Source: Xanthobacter flavus (lineage in GTDB: Bacteria > Pseudomonadota > Alphaproteobacteria > Rhizobiales > Xanthobacteraceae). Taken from it: a stretch of 64,000 bases of DNA. Made by a program: the position numbers and the translations under genes. Shown here in pieces: positions 10,203-20,494 of this stretch (position 1 is its first letter; the number at the start of each line of letters is the position of its first letter). The notes beneath the pieces were generated by a model. It did not search any database and was not told the origin of the DNA. It worked only from the letters and a program-made list of their open reading frames with translations. The stretch is taken from the NCBI RefSeq assembly GCF_017875275.1, contig NZ_JAGGML010000001.1:2110501-2174500 (forward strand), given 5' to 3'.

Positions 10203-10317
10203 AGAGCACGCGCCGATCTGATTGCCTCGCAATCAGATCGGATCACGCGTTCTCTTTCTAAAATGTAGAGGGCGATTTGCCGATCAAGTTGTTCCAACTT
10301 GATCGGATCGCGCTCTA
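10203..10317. repeat. Palindromic double-hairpin intergenic repeat
   Basis: Two strong hairpins lie side by side in the 422-bp gap (10046-10467) between the decarboxylase and ilvD. The first is CCGATCTGATTG at 10213-10224 with its complement at 10230-10241 (12-bp stem, 5-nt loop). The second is CCGATCAAGTTG at 10280-10291 with its complement at 10295-10306 (12-bp stem, 3-nt loop). AGAGCACGCG on the left and CGCGCTCT on the right form imperfect outer arms. This looks like a REP/RIME-type dispersed element. It may terminate or stabilise transcripts, but it has no U-tract. Confidence 0.7.
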
Positions 10318-10467
10318 GGGAAAGGGCTTTCCCCGGAGGCTCCGCCACTCTAAGACGGCGCGAAAGCTCCGGACGCAGGTGGCCACAGCCCGCCGACGCG
10401 GAGCCCGATACGACCACGAGACGCGCTGAGGAAACCGGCGCGCCGCAAGAACGAGGCCCGCGAGGAT

Positions 10468-12321
10468 ATGCCCCAATACCGCTCCCGTACGTCCACCCAC
10501 GGTCGCAACATGGCCGGCGCCCGCGGCCTGTGGCGCGCCACCGGCATGAAGGACGGCGATTTCGGCAAGCCGATCATCGCGGTGGTGAATTCCTTTACCC
10601 AGTTCGTGCCCGGCCATGTGCACCTGAAGGACCTCGGCCAGCTGGTGGCCCGCGAGATCGAGAAGGCGGGCGGCGTCGCCAAGGAATTCAACACCATCGC
10701 GGTGGATGACGGCATCGCCATGGGCCACGACGGGATGCTCTATTCGCTCCCCTCCCGCGAGATCATCGCCGACAGCGTGGAATACATGGTCAACGCGCAC
10801 TGCGCGGATGCCATGGTCTGCATCTCCAATTGCGACAAGATCACCCCCGGCATGCTGATGGCCGCCATGCGCCTCAACATCCCGGCCGTGTTCGTCTCGG
10901 GCGGCCCCATGGAGGCCGGCAAGGTGCTGCTCTCCACCGGCGAGAAGAAGGTGGACCTCATCGACGCCATGATCGCCGCCGCCGACGACAAGGTGTCGGA
11001 CGCCGACGTGACGGTGATGGAGCGGTCCGCCTGCCCCACCTGCGGCTCGTGCTCCGGCATGTTCACCGCCAATTCCATGAACTGCCTCACCGAGGCGCTG
11101 GGCCTCGCGCTGCCGGGCAACGGCTCGGTGCTCGCCACCCATGCCGACCGCGAGCGGCTGTTCGTGGAGGCCGGCCACCTCATCGTGGACCTCGCCCGCC
11201 GCTATTATGAGCAGGACGACGCCAGCGTGCTGCCGCGCGCGGTCGCCTCGTTCAAGGCGTTCGAGAACGCCATGACGCTGGACATCTCCATGGGCGGCTC
11301 CACCAACACGGTGCTGCACCTGCTCGCCGCCGCCAACGAGGGCGAGGTGCCCTTCACCATGGCCGACATCGACCGCCTCTCCCGGCGCGTCCCGGTGCTG
11401 TGCAAGGTCGCGCCCGCCGTCGCCAACATCCACATGGAGGACGTGCACCGCGCCGGCGGCATCATGGCCATCCTCGGCGAGCTGGATCGCGGCGGCCTCA
11501 TCCACACCGATCTGCCCACCGTGCACGCGCCGACCATGGCCGACGCGCTGGAGCGCTGGGACGTGGTCCGCACCAAGAGCGAGAGCGTCGCCACCTTCTT
11601 CCGCGCCGCCCCCGGCGGTGTGCCGACGCAGGTGGCGTTCAGCCAGTCCCGCCGCTGGGAGGATCTCGACCTCGACCGCGAGGCGGGCGTCATCCGCAAT
11701 GTGGAGCACGCTTATTCCAAGGACGGCGGCCTCGCCGTGCTCTACGGCAACATCGCGCTCGACGGCTGCATCGTGAAGACGGCGGGCGTGGACGCCTCCA
11801 TCCTGACGTTCACCGGCAAGGCCCGCATCTTCGAGAGCCAGGACGCGGCGGTGGAGGCCATCCTCTCCACCGGGCGCATCCAGCCGGGCGACGTGGTGCT
11901 GATCCGCTATGAGGGGCCGCGCGGCGGGCCGGGCATGCAGGAGATGCTGTATCCGACCTCCTATCTGAAGTCGAAGGGCCTCGGGAAGGCGTGCGCGCTG
12001 GTCACCGACGGGCGCTTCTCGGGCGGCTCCTCGGGCCTGTCTATCGGCCATTGCTCGCCGGAAGCGGCGGAAGGCGGCGCCATCGGCCTCGTGGAAGAGG
12101 GCGACACCATCGAGATCGACATCCCGAACCGCATCATCCGCGTGGCGGTGTCGGACGAAGTGCTGGCCGAGCGCCGCGCGGTGATGGAAGCCAAGGGCGA
12201 TGCCGCCTGGAAGCCGGAAAACCGCAAGCGCGTCGTCTCGCAGGCGCTGCAGGCCTATGCCGCGCTGACCACCTCCGCCGCGCGCGGCGCGGTGCGCGAC
12301 GTGAAGGCGCTGCGGCGCTGA
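10468..12321 (+). CDS. ilvD: Dihydroxy-acid dehydratase
   Basis: 617 residues, full length for IlvD. It dehydrates 2,3-dihydroxy-isovalerate and -methylvalerate in valine/isoleucine synthesis. Fe-S cluster cysteines are in [12 protein letters not shown] and [18 protein letters not shown]. Further family motifs include [13 protein letters not shown] and [12 protein letters not shown]. The cluster is probably oxygen-sensitive 4Fe-4S, judging by the IlvD subgroup it resembles. It stands alone behind the palindromic repeat region; no leader peptide or attenuator was seen. Confidence 0.96.
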   Translation: MPQYRSRTSTHGRNMAGARGLWRATGMKDGDFGKPIIAVVNSFTQFVPGHVHLKDLGQLVAREIEKAGGVAKEFNTIAVDDGIAMGHDGMLYSLPSREIIADSVEYMVNAHCADAMVCISNCDKITPGMLMAAMRLNIPAVFVSGGPMEAGKVLLSTGEKKVDLIDAMIAAADDKVSDADVTVMERSACPTCGSCSGMFTANSMNCLTEALGLALPGNGSVLATHADRERLFVEAGHLIVDLARRYYEQDDASVLPRAVASFKAFENAMTLDISMGGSTNTVLHLLAAANEGEVPFTMADIDRLSRRVPVLCKVAPAVANIHMEDVHRAGGIMAILGELDRGGLIHTDLPTVHAPTMADALERWDVVRTKSESVATFFRAAPGGVPTQVAFSQSRRWEDLDLDREAGVIRNVEHAYSKDGGLAVLYGNIALDGCIVKTAGVDASILTFTGKARIFESQDAAVEAILSTGRIQPGDVVLIRYEGPRGGPGMQEMLYPTSYLKSKGLGKACALVTDGRFSGGSSGLSIGHCSPEAAEGGAIGLVEEGDTIEIDIPNRIIRVAVSDEVLAERRAVMEAKGDAAWKPENRKRVVSQALQAYAALTTSAARGAVRDVKALRR

Positions 12322-12355
12322 GCGTCTGTCGGGCGGCGCGGCTGAAGCGGCCGCG

Positions 12356-13336
12356 TCATCCCCGCCGGGTGAGGAAATCCTCGGCCAAAGCCAGCGTCCC
12401 GGCCGTATAGGCCGGGCCCATGGCCTGCGCGGTGGGCGTCTCGGCGTGGGAGGCGACCCAGGCGGTGAGCAGCATCCGGCGCAGCATCACAAATACGTCG
12501 AGCTGCGCATCGGCATCCGCCGGCAAAGGCGCGCGGGCGCGGTAGCCCTCCGCCCACGCTTCCTTCAGCGCCGGCACCAGCGGCGAATGCTCCATGAAGG
12601 AGACGGCGGAGGCGAAGTCGTAGAGAAACCACGACACGCCGCAATCGTCGAAATCGATCAACGTCAGGCTGTCCCCGTCCGCCAGGAGATTGGCGAGGCG
12701 CAGGTCGGCGTGGATGAGGCCGAAGCTCTCCGGCGCCCTCAGCGGCGCGAGGCGGTCCTTCAGGGCGAGCGCGGTGCGCTCCAGCAGGGCGCGGCCGGGG
12801 GCATCGAGCCCCAGCGCCGCGCGGAAATCGCCCCAGAGGGGACGCTCGCCCAGCATGCTGTCAAAATCCCACACCTTGCGGGTGAAGCCCTCCGGCCGCC
12901 GCCAGCCCTTCGCATGGGCGTGGAGGCGCGCATGGAAGCCGCCGAGGCGGGCGAACCAGTGGGGCAGGTCCGCGCCCTCCTGCGGCTCGATGCCCGGGAC
13001 GAAGGCGAAGGCGGCCAGACGGCGCGGGGCGCCGTCCGCGCTCACCTCATTGAGGAGGCGGCCGTCGCGTGTGGGAATGATGGCGGGGGTCGGCACCACG
13101 GCGTCGGCGCGCAGCGCTTCGATCCAGGCCAGCTCCGAGCGGATTTCCGCCGCCGCGTGATAGCCGGGGCGATAGACGCGGACCACCATGTCGTGCGCGC
13201 CGTCGATGGCGCGGAAGGTGGCGTTCTCGGAGATGGAGAGGAGCTGGAGCGCCGCATCCGGCGGCAGGCCCCAGTCCGGCAGATGGGCGCGGACCATCTG
13301 TTCGGTCCGCGCGAGATACGCTTCGTCGTACAGCAC
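12356..13336 (-). CDS. APH/homoserine kinase-II-like phosphotransferase
   Basis: A 326-residue aminoglycoside-phosphotransferase-fold kinase. It shows an N-terminal lobe with VVRVYRPGYH, the catalytic loop LIHADLRLANLL, and the metal-binding LIDFDDCG. Proteins of this type phosphorylate homoserine, choline, methylthioribose or unknown small alcohols; nothing nearby identifies the substrate. Antibiotic resistance is not implied. It is convergent with ilvD, with a 34-bp gap. Confidence 0.8.
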   Translation of the reverse strand: MLYDEAYLARTEQMVRAHLPDWGLPPDAALQLLSISENATFRAIDGAHDMVVRVYRPGYHAAAEIRSELAWIEALRADAVVPTPAIIPTRDGRLLNEVSADGAPRRLAAFAFVPGIEPQEGADLPHWFARLGGFHARLHAHAKGWRRPEGFTRKVWDFDSMLGERPLWGDFRAALGLDAPGRALLERTALALKDRLAPLRAPESFGLIHADLRLANLLADGDSLTLIDFDDCGVSWFLYDFASAVSFMEHSPLVPALKEAWAEGYRARAPLPADADAQLDVFVMLRRMLLTAWVASHAETPTAQAMGPAYTAGTLALAEDFLTRRG

Positions 13337-13394
13337 CCGTCCGGCCCCTCACGCGTGTCGGACGGGCGCTATAGCATGGGATGAGGCCCGTACC

Positions 13395-13423
13395 ATCGGC
13401 GCCGGCCTGCGACCGGCGCCGAT
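13395..13423. terminator. GC-rich hairpin between the APH-like gene and the repeat array
   Basis: ATCGGCGCCGG at 13395-13405 pairs with CCGGCGCCGAT at 13413-13423 (11-bp stem, 7-nt loop). There is no long T-run: TTGG follows on plus, and GGTA on minus. It lies downstream of hupE and its repeat array, so it may end the hup/hyp transcript, or it may simply be part of the repeat. Confidence 0.4.
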
Positions 13424-13427
13424 TGGT

Positions 13428-13526
13428 TTCGCTCAGGCGCCGCGCGGGCTTTTTCTGCGTTGCCTTCGCTCAGGCGCCGCGCGGGCTTTTTCTGCGTTGC
13501 CTTCGCTCAGGCGCCGCGCGGGCTTT
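13428..13526. repeat. Tandem 37-bp direct repeat (2.7 copies)
   Basis: Copies start at 13428, 13465 and 13502 (the last is partial, about 25 bp). Each begins TTCGCTCAGGCGCCGCGCGG and continues GCTTTTTCTGCGTTGCC. The copies look identical and abut directly, so there are no spacers and this is not a CRISPR. A diverged relative occurs on the opposite strand at 29328-29388. It lies just downstream of hupE. Confidence 0.85.
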
Positions 13527-13530
13527 GCGC

Positions 13531-14130
13531 TCAGACGAGCCCGGCGAGGATGCCGACGCCGGCCACCGCCACCGCCGCGCCCGCGCCGCGCACGAACTTC
13601 TCGCCATGCAGCTCGCCGAAACGGCCGATGGCCATGCCGAGGCCGATGCCGGCGAGGTGCAGGCCAGAGGTGGCGACCATGAAGCCGAGGCCATAGGCGA
13701 GGCCCGAGGCATCCGCCGGCATTTCCGCGCCGTGGGCATGGCCGTGGAAGATGGCGAAGAAACCGACCATGGCCATGGCCGCCGCCAGCGGCGCCTTGAG
13801 GCCGAACGCCACTACGCCGCCGAGCACGATCACCGACAGGGCGATTCCCAGCTCCACGAACGGCACGTCGATGCCCGAGACGCCGAGCGCGCCGCCCACA
13901 GCCATCAGGCCGACGAAGGTGGCCGGCACCGCCCACACGGCGCGTCCGCCCAGCTGCCAGGCGAAGATGCCCACCGTGACCATGGCGAGCAGGTGATCGA
14001 GGCCGCCGAGGGGATGGGCGAAGCCGTGGCTGAAGCCGTGCACGGCCCCCGCGCCCGTATGGGCGAAGGCGAGCTGCGGCAGGAGCGTGAGGGCGGCGGC
14101 GGCGGCTGCCGTGCGGATCGTGCGGTGCAT
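13531..14130 (-). CDS. hupE: HupE/UreJ-family nickel permease
   Basis: 199 residues: a cleavable signal (MHRTIRT to AFAHTGAG) followed by about six membrane helices. The His-rich first loop (HTGAGAVHGFSHGFAHPLGG then LDHLLAM) is the HupE signature, and FHGHAHG appears in a later segment. HupE proteins bring nickel into the cell for [NiFe]-hydrogenase maturation. It is the last gene of the hup/hyp run, 37 bp after hypE. A tandem repeat lies immediately downstream. Confidence 0.92.
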   Translation of the reverse strand: MHRTIRTAAAAAALTLLPQLAFAHTGAGAVHGFSHGFAHPLGGLDHLLAMVTVGIFAWQLGGRAVWAVPATFVGLMAVGGALGVSGIDVPFVELGIALSVIVLGGVVAFGLKAPLAAAMAMVGFFAIFHGHAHGAEMPADASGLAYGLGFMVATSGLHLAGIGLGMAIGRFGELHGEKFVRGAGAAVAVAGVGILAGLV

Positions 14131-14167
14131 GAAGGTCTCCCCGGTGTTTGAAGGTTCGCAAAAAGGG

Positions 14168-15250
14168 TCAGCAGATGCGGGGCAGTTGATCGCCGACCAG
14201 CATGTCGACGATGCGCTCGCCCCCGAAGCGCGTTCTCATGACCACCCGTCCGGGCCGCTCGGCCGTGACCTCGCCGATCACCGCCGCCTCGCGCCCGAGC
14301 GGATGGGCGCGCAGCGCGGCGAGCGCGGCCTCGGTCTCCCCGGCGGGGACCACGGCGAGGATCTTGCCCTCGTTGGCGAGATAGAGCGGATCAAGGCCCA
14401 GGATCTCGCAGAAGCCCATCACCTCCGGCCGCATGGGCAGGCTCAGTTCGTCGAGGCGGACGCCGACCCGGCTCGCCTCGGCCAGCTCGTTCACCACCGC
14501 CGCGATGCCGCCCCGCGTGGCGTCGCGCATCATGCGCAGGCCGGGGGCGGCGGCGATCAGCGTGTCGATCAGGCCGTTCAATGGCGCGCAGTCGCTGGCG
14601 ATGGCGGTGTCGAGGGCGAGGTCGCCGCGCGCGTTGAGGATGGCGGCGCCGTGGTCGCCGAGGAGGCCGTTGACGATCACCCGGTCGCCGGGCCGCGCCT
14701 TGGTCACGCCCACGTCGAGGCCGGCGCGGATGACGCCGATGCCGGTGGTGGTGATGAAGAGCTTGTCGCAGGCCCCGCGCGCCACGACCTTGGTGTCGCC
14801 GGTGGCGATGTCCACGCCCGCCGCGTGCGCCGTCTCGGCCATGGAATGGACCACGCGGCGCAGCGTATCCACCTCCAGCCCCTCCTCGATGATGATGGCG
14901 CAGGAGAGCGCCACCGGCGTCGCCCCGCCCACCGCGAGATCGTTCACCGTGCCGCACACCGCGAGCTTGCCGATGTCGCCGCCGGGGAAGAACAAAGGAT
15001 CCACCACGAAGCCGTCGGTGGTGAAGGCCAGCCGGTCGCCCCGTGCCATCAGGGCGGCGAGGTCGAAGCGGGCCTGATCCTCCGGCGCGGCGCGGCCCGC
15101 GCCCGAGAAGGCGGAGAGGAACACGTCGTCGATGAGATCGCGCATGGCGCTGCCACCGCCGCCATGGGCGAGCGTCACGATCTTCTGCGTCATCGGCCGC
15201 CGGCGCGCGGCGGCGGGGGGTGCGACGGGAATGGCGGTCGAGATGTTCAT
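14168..15250 (-). CDS. hypE: HypE, hydrogenase CN-ligand maturation protein
   Basis: A 360-residue PurM-like ATPase. HypE accepts a carbamoyl group from HypF on its C-terminal cysteine and dehydrates it to thiocyanate, which becomes a cyanide ligand of the hydrogenase iron. The required C-terminal ...PRIC is present. N-terminal LAHGGGGSAM and GDTKVV, and MRDATRGG further on, fit the family. The ATG at 15250 overlaps the hypD stop (ATGA). HypF, which HypE needs, is not encoded in this window. Confidence 0.95.
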   Translation of the reverse strand: MNISTAIPVAPPAAARRRPMTQKIVTLAHGGGGSAMRDLIDDVFLSAFSGAGRAAPEDQARFDLAALMARGDRLAFTTDGFVVDPLFFPGGDIGKLAVCGTVNDLAVGGATPVALSCAIIIEEGLEVDTLRRVVHSMAETAHAAGVDIATGDTKVVARGACDKLFITTTGIGVIRAGLDVGVTKARPGDRVIVNGLLGDHGAAILNARGDLALDTAIASDCAPLNGLIDTLIAAAPGLRMMRDATRGGIAAVVNELAEASRVGVRLDELSLPMRPEVMGFCEILGLDPLYLANEGKILAVVPAGETEAALAALRAHPLGREAAVIGEVTAERPGRVVMRTRFGGERIVDMLVGDQLPRIC

Positions 15251-16371
15251 GCGGCCTCTCCCCGTATACCGCCATATTGATAGTAAGCCGCGCAAGAACC
15301 TTCGGACGACACCATCAGCGCGCCGAGCGGCGTCTCCGGCGTGCAGCCCTTGCCGAACTCCGGGCAGGCCCAGGGCTTTGCGGCGCCGGTGAGCACCTCG
15401 CCGCAGCGGCACTGGGCGGGATCGGCCACCTTCACGTCCGGCACGGAGAAGCGCTTTTCCGCATCGAAGGCCGCATAGGGCGCCGTCAGCCGCACGCCCG
15501 AGCCGGCGATGGAGCCGAGGCCACGCCATTCGAACGTCTCCCGCGGCTCATACACTTCCTGCACAGCCCGGAGCGCCGCCGGATTGCCATGCTCCGGCAC
15601 CACGCGGGCATACTGGTTTTCGATCCGCGCATCCCCCGCCTCGATCTGCCGCAGCACCATGAGCAGGGATTGCAGCAGGTCGATGGGCTCGAAGCCCGAC
15701 ACCACCAGCGGCCGGCCGAACTCTTCCGCGATGAAGCGATAGGGTGCCGTGCCGATGACCATGGAGACATGCCCCGGCCCGATGAAGCCGTCGATGCCGA
15801 GGTCGGGCTGCTCCAGAAGGGCGCGCAGCGTCGGGATGATGGTGATGTGGTTGCAGAACAGGGAGAAGTTCGTCACCCCTTCGCGCAGGGCGCGCTGCAC
15901 GGTCAGCGCCGTGGAGGGCATGGTGGTCTCGAAGCCGAGGCCGAAGAACACCACCTCCCGCCCCGGATTGCGCTTCGCCAGCGTGAGCGCATCCAGCGGC
16001 GAATAGACCATGCGCACGTCGGCGCCGTCCGCCTTGGCCTGAAGCAGGCTCTTCTTCGAGCCGGGCACGCGCATGGCGTCGCCGAAGGTGGTGAAGATCA
16101 CCTCGGGCCGCTCGGCGATGGCGACGCAATCATCCACCCGCCCCATGGGCAGCACGCACACCGGGCAGCCGGGGCCGTGGACGAATTCCACGAGGTCCGG
16201 CAGCAGGCCTTCGAGGCCATAGCGGAAGATGGCGTGGGTGTGCCCGCCGCACACCTCCATGATGGCGAAGGGCCGGTCCCGCCCCCGCTCCAGGCGGGCG
16301 GCGATGGCGCCGATCTCCTTCACCAGCGCGCTCGCGAGGGCGGGGTCGCGGAATTCATCGACAAAGCGCAT
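15247..16371 (-). CDS. hypD: HypD, hydrogenase Fe(CN)2CO assembly protein
   Basis: A 374-residue Fe-S protein that, with HypC, forms the scaffold for the Fe(CN)2CO group. Conserved motifs are present: MEVCGGHTHAIFRYG, HGPGCPVCVLP, and the C-terminal cluster-binding cysteines in CRCGEVLTG, CPEFGKGCTP and GSCAAYYQY. It starts 10 bp after the hypC stop and ends overlapping hypE, so it is part of one tightly packed operon. Confidence 0.96.
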   Translation of the reverse strand: MRFVDEFRDPALASALVKEIGAIAARLERGRDRPFAIMEVCGGHTHAIFRYGLEGLLPDLVEFVHGPGCPVCVLPMGRVDDCVAIAERPEVIFTTFGDAMRVPGSKKSLLQAKADGADVRMVYSPLDALTLAKRNPGREVVFFGLGFETTMPSTALTVQRALREGVTNFSLFCNHITIIPTLRALLEQPDLGIDGFIGPGHVSMVIGTAPYRFIAEEFGRPLVVSGFEPIDLLQSLLMVLRQIEAGDARIENQYARVVPEHGNPAALRAVQEVYEPRETFEWRGLGSIAGSGVRLTAPYAAFDAEKRFSVPDVKVADPAQCRCGEVLTGAAKPWACPEFGKGCTPETPLGALMVSSEGSCAAYYQYGGIRGEAA

Positions 16372-16381
16372 GTCCGCCTCC

Positions 16382-16681
16382 TCAGCGCGGGGTGGAGAGC
16401 AGCTCGACGCTGCCTTGGGTGAGGGCTTCCATCTCGGCCGCCGCCTCGCCGATCTCGGTGAGCACCTTGAGGGTGGCGGCGGCTTCCTCCTCGTCGATGC
16501 GGCTCATGGCGAAGCCCACATGCACCAGCACCCAGGCGCCCACGAGGTCCTCCAGCGGCGCGCCGGGCTCGGCCACGCACACCACGTCCACGGTGCGCCG
16601 GACGCCGGACACATCCACCACGCACAACATGGCCTCCGCGTCCGCGACGGCGACGATCTGTCCGGGAATGCCGAGGCACAT
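16382..16681 (-). CDS. hypC: HypC, hydrogenase maturation chaperone
   Basis: 99 residues starting MCLGIPGQIV. The N-terminal Cys is the residue HypC uses to hold iron with HypD and to contact the large-subunit precursor. The core LVGAWVLVHVGFAMSRIDEEEA is standard for the family. A second paralogue, hupF, lies at 22655-22987 in the same cluster; HupF is thought to protect HupL at higher oxygen. It sits between hoxA and hypD. Confidence 0.95.
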   Translation of the reverse strand: MCLGIPGQIVAVADAEAMLCVVDVSGVRRTVDVVCVAEPGAPLEDLVGAWVLVHVGFAMSRIDEEEAAATLKVLTEIGEAAAEMEALTQGSVELLSTPR

Positions 16682-16709
16682 GGCTTATTCCTCCTCAGTG
16701 CACCGTTGC

Positions 16710-18184
<1,475 letters not shown>

Positions 18185-18188
<4 letters not shown>

Positions 18189-19198
18189 CGCGCGCCTCCC
18201 GCGGCTGCCCGCAGGGCCGAGGCTTCCGCCTCGCGGGCGCTCGCAAGGTCGTTGAGGCGGGCGGCGCGGGCGGCTTCCAGCCAGGCAATCCAGCGGGCGA
18301 GGCCCAAGTCCCCGCGAAGGACTTCGCCCCTTGACGAGGTGGTGAGGATGTCCGCCGTCGGGTTGATGCGGCGGATGTTGGCCTCCAGCGTCGCCATGTC
18401 CGCATCCACATAAGGCGCGAGGTCCGCCTTGGTGATGAGCACGAGGTCGGCGCCCTCGAAGATGTCGGGATATTTGAGCGGCTTGTCCTCGCCCTCCGCC
18501 ACCGAGATCAGCGTGACGCGCTTGGTCTCGCCGAGGTCGAAGGCGGCGGGGCAGACGAGGTTGCCCACATTCTCGATGAACAGCACGCCGCCGGGCGGGA
18601 GGGGCAGCTTTTCCAGCGCATGACCGACCATGTGGGCGTCGAGGTGGCAGCCCTTTCCGGTGTTGATCTGCACCGCCGGGGTGCCCACCGCGCGGATGCG
18701 GGCGGCGTCGTTGTCGGTCTGCTGGTCGCCCTCGATGACGGCGCAGGGGATGCGGCCGGACAGCGCCTTCAGCGTCTCCACCAGAAGCGTCGTCTTGCCG
18801 GCGCCGGGGCCGGAGAGGAGGTTCAGCGCCAGCACGCCCGCGCCATCGAGGCGGGTGCGGTTGCGGCCGGCGTAATCATCGTTCTTGGCGAGGATGGAGG
18901 TTTCGATCTCCACCATGCGCGCCTGCGTCAGCCCCGGCGCATGGGCGCGGGCGGGGCCGGTGCCATAGTCCAGCGTGCCGGCGTCGGGCGCGTGGGCGTG
19001 ATCGTCGTGGTGGTGATGGTGATGGTGGTCGTGGTCATGCCCGTGGGCGTGATCGTGGCCGTGCTCGTGCCCGTGCGCATGGCTGTGGGTGGTGCCGTCC
19101 GCATGGGTGTGGGTGTGCGGATGGGCATGATCGTGGGAATGGCCGTGGGCCTCGGAAATGGTGGCGCCGTCGCCGCTGCAGCCGCAGACCGTGCACAT
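18185..19198 (-). CDS. hypB: HypB, nickel-binding GTPase
   Basis: 337 residues from the ATG at 19198. It starts MCTVCGC (the metal-binding N-terminal motif) and is followed by a region (about 18-75) with roughly 27 histidines. The G domain then begins, with Walker [10 protein letters not shown]. HypB inserts nickel with HypA; the His-rich stretch stores nickel in proteins of this type. [10 protein letters not shown] and the Cys/His metal site in [10 protein letters not shown] are conserved. Its start overlaps the hypA stop by one base and its end overlaps hoxA by four. Confidence 0.95.
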
Positions 19199-19539
19199 CA
19201 CATCACCTCCAGGTCTTTGATCTTCATCTCGGTGCCGCCATTGGGCACCAGCCGTTCCCCGCCGCACTTCGGGCAGGGGGCGAGGCGGTGATTGAGCGGC
19301 ACGGTGTCGGAGCAGTCGAAGCACCAGGCGGTGCCCTCCTCCTCCAGAACCACCAGCTCGGCGCCGTCCGCCAGCGAACCCTTCGTCACCACGTCGAAGC
19401 CGAAGCGCAGCGCCTCCACCTCGATGCCGGCGAAGCGGCCGATGGCGAGGCGCACGCGGGTGACGCGCGAGAAATTCTGCGCCTTCGCCGCCTCCTCCAT
19501 CGCCGAGAGCAGGCTCTCGCACACGGCCATCTCATGCAT
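19198..19539 (-). CDS. hypA: HypA, nickel metallochaperone
   Basis: 113 residues, the usual HypA length, from the ATG at 19539 ([11 protein letters not shown]). His2 is the nickel ligand. The zinc site is formed by CFDCSD and CPKCGG. An in-frame extension upstream lies inside hupK and lacks family similarity. The gene overlaps hupK by 8 bp and hypB by 1 bp. Confidence 0.95.
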   Translation of the reverse strand: MHEMAVCESLLSAMEEAAKAQNFSRVTRVRLAIGRFAGIEVEALRFGFDVVTKGSLADGAELVVLEEEGTAWCFDCSDTVPLNHRLAPCPKCGGERLVPNGGTEMKIKDLEVM

Positions 19540-20494
19540 AGGCGGGCTCCGTGGCGAAGGAGAGGGTGACGGGCACGCAGGGATTGATGGCGCAAACGAG
19601 CAGCGGCGCAAGCCACCGCGTCCGCCAGCCGGGCGAGAGGGCGGCGAACGCCCGCTCCATGAGCCCGCCGGGGGCGAGGTTCCAGGCGCTGGGGGAGAGG
19701 ATGCGATAGGCCTTCACCCGTCCGTCCTCGACCTCCGCCCGATGCCCCAGCAGCCCGCGCGCGGCGGGCGCGATGCCCGGCGGAAGCGGTGGCGACGGGC
19801 GGGGGGCGAGATGGGCGAGGCCATCCACCAGCCGGGCGAGGAGGCGCACGAACAGGCTCGGCCCCTCGGATTTGAGCAGCGCGGCCATCAGCGGCATTCC
19901 GGCGACGCGGCCGAGCGCGCCGGTCTCGCGGTGGGAGCCGATGGCGGCGGGCGGCCGCGCGAGGGTGGCGGCCAGCACGTCCGCGCTCAGCTCCGGCAGA
20001 TGGGCGCGCCCTTCCGCCGGATCGGCCGCGCGGATGCGGGCGAAGGCGCGAGCGGTTGGGCTGGGCGCCGCGGCGAGCCACGCCTCCAGTTCGGACGGGG
20101 AGAAAGCGGAGAGATCGCTGGCGTCACCCACCAGGGCGGCATGGAAGGCGGCGCCGTCCGGCCGGGCGAGCAGGCCGAGCGCGGCGCGGTCCGGCGCCAT
20201 GCCCAGCGCCACGGGCACGGTGTGAAGAAGCGCGAGCGCGTGGTCGCGCACCGTCTCCCGCGCCATTGCTTCCGCATCGGCGGCACCCGGCAGGCCAAGG
20301 GCGGAGCGGGCGGCGAAGGCGTGGGCCGCGCCGCACAGGTTGAAGACGAGGGGGGCAAGCCGCGCCGCCTCCTCCGGCGTGCGGCCGACCAGGGCCGCCG
20401 CGGGGTCCGGCCCCTCGTCCCGCGCCACGCGCCAGCCGCCCGCGCGCCCGTCCGGCGTGAGGGTGAGGCTGCGGAGCGCGCGGGGCGAGTTCAT
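19532..20494 (-). CDS. hupK: HupK, hydrogenase assembly protein
   Basis: A 320-residue protein resembling a degenerate hydrogenase large subunit. NLCG replaces the first metal motif and CAINPCVP sits near the C-terminus, as in rhizobial HupK/HoxV. It is thought to act as a scaffold in assembling the iron centre with HypC-type proteins. Sequence similarity within the family is low, so the call rests partly on position between hupJ and hypA. Confidence 0.85.
   Translation of the reverse strand: MNSPRALRSLTLTPDGRAGGWRVARDEGPDPAAALVGRTPEEAARLAPLVFNLCGAAHAFAARSALGLPGAADAEAMARETVRDHALALLHTVPVALGMAPDRAALGLLARPDGAAFHAALVGDASDLSAFSPSELEAWLAAAPSPTARAFARIRAADPAEGRAHLPELSADVLAATLARPPAAIGSHRETGALGRVAGMPLMAALLKSEGPSLFVRLLARLVDGLAHLAPRPSPPLPPGIAPAARGLLGHRAEVEDGRVKAYRILSPSAWNLAPGGLMERAFAALSPGWRTRWLAPLLVCAINPCVPVTLSFATEPAYA

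Noticed and set aside
10213-10306. FNR/FixK boxes in the double hairpin
   Set aside because: The stems contain GATC and TTGATCGG pieces, but not the TTGAT-N4-ATCAA arrangement.
12356-13336. Aminoglycoside resistance gene
   Set aside because: The APH fold is shared by many metabolic kinases, and no resistance context or close resemblance is visible.
13428-13526. CRISPR array
   Set aside because: The repeats abut directly with no spacers, and no cas genes are present.
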